NCBI RefSeq assembly: GCF_024662015.1
Contig: NZ_CP102480.1
Span: 1,398,501-1,462,500 of the forward strand
DNA from: Nisaea acidiphila
Lineage (GTDB): Bacteria > Pseudomonadota > Alphaproteobacteria > Thalassobaculales > Thalassobaculaceae
Reading direction: 5' to 3'
Length of the DNA stretch: 64,000 nucleotides
The translations under genes and the position numbers were made by a program. The notes under the pieces are model-generated. The model saw only the letters and a program-made list of their open reading frames with translations, ran no database searches and was not told where the DNA came from. This document shows, one piece after another, positions 58,303 to 64,000 of the stretch (within the stretch, counting starts at the first letter, position 1; each line of letters opens with the position of its first letter).

Positions 58303-61299
58303 TCAGGACAGCTCCCCGCCGGCGGACCATTCCTTCACCCGCGCCAGATGCTCGTAGTCGGAATAACGCGGCGCATATTCCGGCGCCGGACGCGAGCGGT
58401 AGGGCGTTTCCGGATCGTCGAAGGTCCGGATCAGGTTGAGCAACCCTTCCTCGGCCTCGGTCACAAGCGTCTCGATCGCCGCCTTGATCGCCTTGCGCTC
58501 GCCCGCCGGATCGCCGCCGCTGAGACGCCAGTACTCGAGCGCGTCGACCGCACCTTCTGGCAGCCCCTCGAAACCGCCCATGGAGAGGATCAGCGCTTCC
58601 AGCGGGAGCTGCGGGGAGTATCCGGCCGTCACCTGGCTTTCCGTCGGTGGTGCACCGGTCTTGAAATCCACGATCGCGTAGCCGCCGTCGGCCAGCCTTT
58701 CGATGCGGTCCGCCTCGCAATTGAGATCCACCGGATCCTTCAGACCTCGCACGGTGACGTGGCCCTTCTTCTCCGTCCAGATCGCGGCGATGCCGGACCG
58801 GCGGACGCGCTCCGTCTCGACGAACCACTCGGCGATGCGCTCGAAACGCGGCCACCAGAAGGCCTGCACCGAGGGATGCGCGATCTCCCGTGCGAACTCC
58901 CCCCGCCCGATCTCGATCAGGCGCTCCAATGCGCCCGGCGGAATATCCTTCGGGAACTCGTTGGTGAAGAGTTCCAGCGCCCGGTGGATCATCGTGCCCC
59001 GGTCCGCCGCGCCCGGATCGGCGTCGAGCGGGTCGAGCGAGCGCAGCCCGAGGACCCGCTTGGCGTAGATCGCATAGGGATCGCGCACCCAGGTCTCGAT
59101 CTCGGTGACGGAGAAGCGGCGCGGACGGGCGTCAATTGGAGGGCGCGGGGTCGGTGGTTTTACCGGGTCGAGTTTCGCCGGTCTGTCCAGCTCCTGCTGC
59201 CAATGCGGATAGTCCGCCAACGGGCAGCGCACCTTCTCGGTCAGCTGCAGCGCGCGCAGCACGGTCTCCATGCGGAGCCACCAGCGCGAGGCGACCGTCG
59301 GAGCGCCCTCGACCCGCTCCGCCCGTGTCAGGACGACCTCCGGCGCGGACGCGGCCATCTGGAAATCGTGCGCCGAGAGGCCGATGCGGCGCTCCGGCGC
59401 GGGGAGGCCGAATTCCGCGCGCATCGGCCGGCTCATCCAGGGGTCGGCGCCGGGGTCCGGCGGCCAGGTGCCTTCGTTCAAGCCGCCGAGGATCATCAGA
59501 TCGTATTGCTGCAACCGGCCTTCCAGCGGACCGAGAATGGCAAGACGCGGATGGGTGCCGTAGCGCGGCCGGTGCACGCGGCCGACCAGCAGCGCCTCCA
59601 GCAGCGAGAGATAGTCGCGTCCGTCCAGCGGCGGGAAATCACGGGCCGACTCAGCAAGCTCGGCGAGGAAGTTCGCCGCATCCTCGCCCGCCTCTCCGGC
59701 CCAGAGCCGCTTGTCGCCGCTCTCCTCGTCCGTCGCCGCCAGCGCCTCGGCGACCGCGTTGTGGGCGGAGAGCAGGTCGATCAGCGAGATCTCATCGCTC
59801 CGCAGCAGGCCGGAGAAAAACGAGATCGGTTCGGCGAGACGATCGATCCAGGCGCGCATGTCGTCGCGATCTTCATCAGCGAAGGCTTCGTCCAAAGCCG
59901 CCAGCAGGCCTCCCGGTCCCGGCGCCGGGCGCGGGCCGCGCAGCACTTCGCGTTCGAGCGTACGCACCCTGCGGCGAAAACGCGGCTGCGCCATGCCGCC
60001 GGCGGCAAGCGGGTGTTTCAGGGCGGCGAGCAGCGGCACCGGCGCGCAGGCTTCCACCGCCATGTCCGCCGTCGCCAGCCAGAAGGTCATCGGCAGGGTG
60101 GCGGCCAGCGGCTGCCCCGCGGAATCGTCGACCTCGACTTCCCAGCGCCGGAGCGCTGCCTTCACCCGGCGGGCGAGTACCCGGTCGGGCGTCACCAGCG
60201 CGGCGGTGCGGGTCTGGTCCTCCAACGCCTCGCGCAACATCAGCGCGATGGTCTCCGCCTCTTCGTGGTGGCTCGGGCAGCTCAGCACGGAGAGCCCCTC
60301 GGTGCCGCTGGAGAGCAGTTCCTGGTCCGTCTCGGCGAGGCGTCGCCAGGCTTCCGTTGTCTCGGCGGGCCGCAGAACTTCCTGGATCAGCCGCGCCCGT
60401 GCGGAATGGGTCTTCCGTTCAGCGGCGACCGGCCAGATTTGCACTTCCTCGCGTCTCTTGCCGAGACGCTGCAGCAGGAGGGCGAGATTGTGCTGGGCGT
60501 GGCCGCTGTCGCCCTCGATCGCGCTCCAGGTCGCCGCGTCGGCGTCCCGGTCGAGGCCGGGCAGAACAACCGAGCCGCGCGGCAGCCCGAGCACCGCGCC
60601 CATCAGGCGCGCCGTCGCCGGGATACTGCCGGTCGAACCGGCGACGATCACCGGGTCTTCAGGCGGGCTCCCAGCCCAGAGCGCGGCGAGCCGGTCGACC
60701 AGCGCCGCATGGCGGAGCGGCGCTTCCATCGCCCCCTCCTCCGCCAGCATCGCCGGCCAGAACTCGGTCGCGATGGAGAGGAATTCCAAAACCTCCTGCC
60801 AGTGCGCCGCATAGCGTTCGCGCGCGAGCCCGGCGAGCCCCTCGTACCTGACTTGTTCGGTATGGACCTGATCGAGAAAGCGCGCGAGTTCGCCCGCGAG
60901 CAGCGCCGCATGATCCACTCCGGCGGCATGGATCGCAGAGCCGCTGTCCTTGCGTTCGAGGAAGCGCTGGACGAGCTGGGTCAGGAGAAGCTGTCGGCGG
61001 AGGCCGGGAACGGCGGGCGGCAGGTCGCCCGCGGCAACGGCGCCGTCGAGCCCGCCGAAAGTGCCCTCTTCATCGTCGATATCGCCGACGGGGCGCATCG
61101 CCGGCAGCAGCATGGGGCGGCCGTTACCGAGCCGGAGGAAGCTCTCTCGCAAGGTCCGGACTGCACGGCGGGTCGGCAGCAGGACCGACATGCGAGCGAG
61201 TACCATCGGGTCCTCGCCGGCCTCCTCCCAGAGGCCCTTCGCCAGCGTATCGGCAAACCCGTCCGTCGCCGCGATGGCATAGAGCCCGCCGATCCCCAT
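58303..61299 (-). CDS. addB: Double-strand break repair protein AddB
   Basis: 998-residue partner of AddA. An inactivated helicase-like N-terminus (VLLPTRRAVRTLRESFLRL) precedes a C-terminal PD-(D/E)XK nuclease with YAIVDFKTGAPP and the QL motif GYSPQLPLEALIL. The cysteines of the iron-sulfur cluster of the Bacillus enzyme are not evident. ATG 61299 has GGGAGG 6 bases upstream. It starts 23 bases after the nucleotidyltransferase. Confidence 0.93.
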   Translation of the reverse strand: MGIGGLYAIAATDGFADTLAKGLWEEAGEDPMVLARMSVLLPTRRAVRTLRESFLRLGNGRPMLLPAMRPVGDIDDEEGTFGGLDGAVAAGDLPPAVPGLRRQLLLTQLVQRFLERKDSGSAIHAAGVDHAALLAGELARFLDQVHTEQVRYEGLAGLARERYAAHWQEVLEFLSIATEFWPAMLAEEGAMEAPLRHAALVDRLAALWAGSPPEDPVIVAGSTGSIPATARLMGAVLGLPRGSVVLPGLDRDADAATWSAIEGDSGHAQHNLALLLQRLGKRREEVQIWPVAAERKTHSARARLIQEVLRPAETTEAWRRLAETDQELLSSGTEGLSVLSCPSHHEEAETIALMLREALEDQTRTAALVTPDRVLARRVKAALRRWEVEVDDSAGQPLAATLPMTFWLATADMAVEACAPVPLLAALKHPLAAGGMAQPRFRRRVRTLEREVLRGPRPAPGPGGLLAALDEAFADEDRDDMRAWIDRLAEPISFFSGLLRSDEISLIDLLSAHNAVAEALAATDEESGDKRLWAGEAGEDAANFLAELAESARDFPPLDGRDYLSLLEALLVGRVHRPRYGTHPRLAILGPLEGRLQQYDLMILGGLNEGTWPPDPGADPWMSRPMRAEFGLPAPERRIGLSAHDFQMAASAPEVVLTRAERVEGAPTVASRWWLRMETVLRALQLTEKVRCPLADYPHWQQELDRPAKLDPVKPPTPRPPIDARPRRFSVTEIETWVRDPYAIYAKRVLGLRSLDPLDADPGAADRGTMIHRALELFTNEFPKDIPPGALERLIEIGRGEFAREIAHPSVQAFWWPRFERIAEWFVETERVRRSGIAAIWTEKKGHVTVRGLKDPVDLNCEADRIERLADGGYAIVDFKTGAPPTESQVTAGYSPQLPLEALILSMGGFEGLPEGAVDALEYWRLSGGDPAGERKAIKAAIETLVTEAEEGLLNLIRTFDDPETPYRSRPAPEYAPRYSDYEHLARVKEWSAGGELS

Positions 61300-61322
61300 G
61301 GAGCCTCCCTTGCTGGCGGATC

Positions 61323-62087
61323 TCAGAAGAACGGCACGTCCGGCACGTGGCCCTGGGCATAGAGCCGGCGCGCGGTCTCGAGATCCTCGTTGGTGCTGAT
61401 ATGATACCAGAGGCCGTCATGCAGGGCACCGTAGAGCCGTTCCGCCTCCTGGGCCTTGTCGTAGAGCCGGTTAAGTGAGAAGGCCCCTTCCGGCGCCCCC
61501 TCGAAAAGCCGCGGATGCAGGATCGAGGCGCCCATATAAGCGTAAGGCGCGACACGGCGTTCCTCACGCCGCGAGAGGCGGCCTTCGGGGTCCATGGTGA
61601 AATCGCCATAGCCGTGCCAGCCGGGGACCCTCGAGAAAGGATGCAGCAGCAGCAGCCCATCCATCTTCTTGTCGTCCCATGCCTCGGCCAGGCGAGACAG
61701 GGTCGGTTTCATCGCATCGACCCACAGGCTGTCGCCATTGATGACAAAGAACGGCGCATCGCCGAGCAGCGGCAGCGCCTTCACGACGCCGCCTCCAGTC
61801 TCGAGCAGCTCCTCTTCCCGGCTGAAGGTGATCGACACATCCGAGCGCTCCGCCAGATGCGCTTCGATCTGCTCGCCAAGATGAAAGGTATTCACGACCA
61901 CGTTCTTTACGCCGACGGCGGCTAGGCGATCGAGGATGTGATCGATAAGTGCCTTGCCGTCGACCTCGACCAGCGGTTTTGGGGTCTTGTCCGTCAGCGG
62001 CGCAAGCCGCGTCCCCTTGCCCGCAGCAAGGATCATCGCGGTTTCCGGGATGGTCGCCTTCTTGGTCTTCAGTCTGGTGAGCAGCAT
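61323..62087 (-). CDS. murU: Nucleotidyltransferase, MurU-like (MurNAc-1-phosphate uridylyltransferase)
   Basis: 254-residue sugar-phosphate nucleotidyltransferase. Signature MILAAGKGTRLAPLTDKTPKPL at the start of the fold and the metal-binding VINGDSLW. It follows an AmgK-like kinase by 16 bases; together they convert recycled MurNAc to UDP-MurNAc, bypassing MurA and giving intrinsic fosfomycin tolerance in other Gram-negatives. The assignment rests on the gene pairing and family. Confidence 0.85.
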   Translation of the reverse strand: MLLTRLKTKKATIPETAMILAAGKGTRLAPLTDKTPKPLVEVDGKALIDHILDRLAAVGVKNVVVNTFHLGEQIEAHLAERSDVSITFSREEELLETGGGVVKALPLLGDAPFFVINGDSLWVDAMKPTLSRLAEAWDDKKMDGLLLLHPFSRVPGWHGYGDFTMDPEGRLSRREERRVAPYAYMGASILHPRLFEGAPEGAFSLNRLYDKAQEAERLYGALHDGLWYHISTNEDLETARRLYAQGHVPDVPFF

Positions 62088-62103
62088 GTCGGTGGGAAGT
62101 TCC

Positions 62104-63141
62104 TCAAGCGGCGCGTCCGCCCGGCGGCGGTGTCACGCGGTGATTTTCCGGCACATGTTTTTCAATCCATTCCCGGACAGGCGCAAGAGCCTCGTCGGAG
62201 AAATTCTGCAGAGTGAAGCGCCACATCCGGTCGATGAAACGGAGATAGGAGTGATTGCCCAGATGTACGGACTGGCGGGCAAAGCCACCGATATTCTTGA
62301 GATGCCGCTGGGCGCCGAGCACGTTGTAAGACCTCAGGAAACCGTCCCTGTCAGTGATCTCCGTTGCCGCACCGAAGAATCGCGCGCGTACTTCGTCCGC
62401 CACTTCGTCTGAAACATCTCGCCGACAATCCTGCAGCAGGGAAACGAGGTCGTAACTCGCGGGGCCGATGACGGCATCCTGGAAGTCCAGCAACCCGCAC
62501 GCAGCCAGACCCTGCCGGTCCGCAAGCACCATCATATTGTCGACATGGAAATCGCGCAGCACGAGGACTTCCGGGACGGAACGCACCGACGGAAGGACGC
62601 TCCGCCATGCCTCTGCATAAGCCTCACGCGCATCGTCACCGATGGGCAGACCGAGACCTCGCCGGAGATACCAATCGACGAACCTCATGGCCTCGTCGAG
62701 CAGCTTCTCGTCGCTATAGGCGGGAACGCGATCTCTGATACCCGAAATGTCGCGCTGCACCAGGTCTCCGAGCACATCCCCGGCGAGTCTGTACAGCTCG
62801 CCCTCGCTATAGCCGGCTTCGAGCGCCCGGGTAAAGGTCAGGTCCCCCATATCCTCGAGCAGCAGAAAGCCGGCAGTACGATCCTCCGCCTCAATCCGCG
62901 GCACGCTGTAGCCAAAGCCGGTCAGGATGCCTGCAATCTCGACGAACGGGCCGACATCCTCCTTGTCCGGCGGCGCATCCATGACAATGGCCGCGCGCCC
63001 ATCAGCACGGGTCAGGCGGAAATAGCGGCGGAAGGAAGCATCTGCCGCGAAAGCGATCTCCGTCGCGTCCCGCCAGCCTGCTTTTTGCCAGAATTTCCGG
63101 CGTGCGGGCGCACGCGGATCCGATTGGATTTTGTCACTCAT
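62104..63141 (-). CDS. amgK: Aminoglycoside phosphotransferase-fold sugar kinase, AmgK-like
   Basis: 345-residue APH-fold kinase. The catalytic loop VLRDFHVDNMMVL and metal-binding GLLDFQDAVIGP are diagnostic. AmgK phosphorylates MurNAc and GlcNAc at the anomeric carbon for cell-wall recycling. ATG 63141 overlaps the tsaE stop (ATGA), so it is coupled to tsaE. The murU-like gene follows. Confidence 0.87.
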   Translation of the reverse strand: MSDKIQSDPRAPARRKFWQKAGWRDATEIAFAADASFRRYFRLTRADGRAAIVMDAPPDKEDVGPFVEIAGILTGFGYSVPRIEAEDRTAGFLLLEDMGDLTFTRALEAGYSEGELYRLAGDVLGDLVQRDISGIRDRVPAYSDEKLLDEAMRFVDWYLRRGLGLPIGDDAREAYAEAWRSVLPSVRSVPEVLVLRDFHVDNMMVLADRQGLAACGLLDFQDAVIGPASYDLVSLLQDCRRDVSDEVADEVRARFFGAATEITDRDGFLRSYNVLGAQRHLKNIGGFARQSVHLGNHSYLRFIDRMWRFTLQNFSDEALAPVREWIEKHVPENHRVTPPPGGRAA

Positions 63142-63671
63142 TCTATCCACACGACGTCGAAAACAGCTTCGTCAAAAGCCTCTTCATAGTCCGGCCGAAG
63201 CCGTTCCGGAAGAGAGAGGGCGACCGCGCGCTCGCCGTCTTCCGCCGGATCTCCATCGCATATCTCGAAATGCAGCACCACCGCATCCGGTGGCGCGAAA
63301 CTTCCGAGCCGGTCCGGCCATTCCACAAGACAGATCGCCGTCTCGAAGGCCTCGTCCAGTCCGAGTTCCAGGATCTCGTCCGGGTCGCCGATCCGATAGA
63401 GATCGGCATGCCAAATCTCGACCTCCTGCCCACCTTTATCAAAGGGGCCATATTGCTGTACCAGCGTGAAAGTGGGACTCGGGACTTCCTCGTCGTCCCC
63501 AAGCAGGTAGCGGATGAACGCTCGGGCGAAGGTGGACTTGCCGGCGCCGAGACCGCCCGAAAGCAGGAAACAGGAGCCGGGGCCGGCGAGGTCGGCGCAG
63601 ATCCAGGCAAGCGCTTCCGTCTCCTCCTGGCCAGCGATATGGAGGCCTGCGGCCGCAAGTGATTCGCTCAC
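63138..63671 (-). CDS. tsaE: tRNA threonylcarbamoyladenosine biosynthesis ATPase TsaE
   Basis: 177-residue P-loop protein required with TsaB, TsaC and TsaD for t6A37 modification of ANN-decoding tRNAs. Walker A GGLGAGKSTFARAFI, then VPSPTFTLVQQY and HADLYRIGDPDE are diagnostic. GTG 63671 overlaps the upstream kinase stop (GTGA) and is preferred over a longer start. The C-terminus extends beyond E. coli TsaE (about 153). Confidence 0.93.
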   Translation of the reverse strand: MSESLAAAGLHIAGQEETEALAWICADLAGPGSCFLLSGGLGAGKSTFARAFIRYLLGDDEEVPSPTFTLVQQYGPFDKGGQEVEIWHADLYRIGDPDEILELGLDEAFETAICLVEWPDRLGSFAPPDAVVLHFEICDGDPAEDGERAVALSLPERLRPDYEEAFDEAVFDVVWIE

Positions 63672-64000
63672 AGCGAGAGCTCGTTCGCGAAGGTCGGATT
63701 GGCGTCCGGCAGCACCGCACGGAGCGGGAGCAGGCATTTGATGCAAAGCCCCTCGTTATCGACTTGTTCGAGCGACAGGGCACCGCCGTGCAGTTCCACA
63801 AGCCGACGGACGAGCGGCAGGGCAAGGTCCGGCCCCTGAGACCTGGATCCGCGCTCTACGCCGGAGAAGACCTCGAACAGCATGGTGCGCAATTCCTCGG
63901 GCACGCCATGGCCGCCCTCAAGGATCAGGAACTCGAGATGCTCGCCGTCTTCCCTGATTCTCAACGTGATGTTTTCTTCCGCTTCGGTGAACTGGAGCGC
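63668..64000 (-). CDS. Histidine kinase-like ATPase domain protein, N-terminus off the window
   Basis: C-terminal 110 residues of a protein that runs off the right edge. The segment ALQFTEAEENITLRI and ALPLVRRLVELHGGALSLEQ fit an HATPase domain of the sensor kinase usually found before tsaE. However, the G1 box reads LEGGHGVPEEL in place of D-x-G-x-G, and the G2 box reads SQGPDLALPLV in place of GxGLGL, so ATP binding may be lost. It overlaps tsaE by 4 bases. Confidence 0.75.
   Translation of the reverse strand, partial: ALQFTEAEENITLRIREDGEHLEFLILEGGHGVPEELRTMLFEVFSGVERGSRSQGPDLALPLVRRLVELHGGALSLEQVDNEGLCIKCLLPLRAVLPDANPTFANELSL

Noticed and set aside
58048-61362. Rightward ORF of 1104 codons opposite addB
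   Set aside because: Reverse-frame artefact of high GC; addB has full family features.

Overview
The window looks like the chromosome of a free-living, high-GC alphaproteobacterium, probably of the Rhodospirillales type. The supporting signs are a class I lysyl-tRNA synthetase, 5-aminolevulinate synthase (C4 haem pathway), AddAB instead of RecBCD, short-form HisG, and the small alphaproteobacterial families UPF0262, DUF2948 and PAS_5 in their usual neighbourhoods. Genus cannot be fixed from the sequence alone. No insertion sequence, prophage or CRISPR array is visible.

Layout. 1-7.4 kb: a truncated PAS_5 gene, lysS, an OmpW porin with two FNR/FixK-type boxes upstream, a flavin monooxygenase interrupted by an in-frame amber codon, a Zur-box-controlled COG0523 GTPase and an L-2-hydroxyglutarate oxidase-like flavoprotein. 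7.4-19 kb: a DinG/XPD-type helicase, a class III cyclase translationally coupled to an Lrp/AsnC regulator, a small AT-rich membrane ORF, two REP-like elements, a secreted protein, LysE and EamA transporters, a metallophosphoesterase, an SLC13 permease and leuA. 19-31 kb: hemA behind a palindrome and an FNR-like box, a TPR-sulfotransferase, a complete five-gene liv-type ABC transporter with hairpins after the binding-protein gene, and a multi-PAS histidine kinase paired with an HD-GYP response regulator. 31-38 kb: two paralogous TPR/SPINDLY-type O-GlcNAc-transferase-like genes flanking an ADP-forming acyl-CoA synthetase. 38-49 kb: tRNA-Thr and a housekeeping run (murA, DUF2948, hisG, hisD, UPF0262, LMW phosphatase, infA, maf, RNase E/G-like, yacG), then a TPR-dioxygenase/TPR-methyltransferase operon. 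49.4-51.3 kb: tRNA-Phe followed by a gene-poor, lower-GC stretch. 51.3-64 kb: panBC, a cupin gene whose ribosome binding site lies in a long perfect hairpin, a PAS_5 gene, and a leftward run of a truncated histidine kinase, tsaE, amgK-like, murU-like, addB, addA and trxA.

Themes. Regulatory DNA is unusually readable: a perfect Zur palindrome, FNR-type boxes before ompW and hemA, tandem 20-bp repeats before panB, and an SD-sequestering hairpin. Five proteins join TPR or TPR-like helical repeats to a modifying enzyme (sulfotransferase, two glycosyltransferases, methyltransferase, 2OG oxygenase), which suggests a programme of protein or surface-glycan modification, although no substrate gene is visible. 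Several convergent gene pairs end on a shared CTAG, each strand reading its own TAG stop.

Start codons were chosen from Shine-Dalgarno placement and family length. All functional assignments are by motif and family recognition, without database searches.
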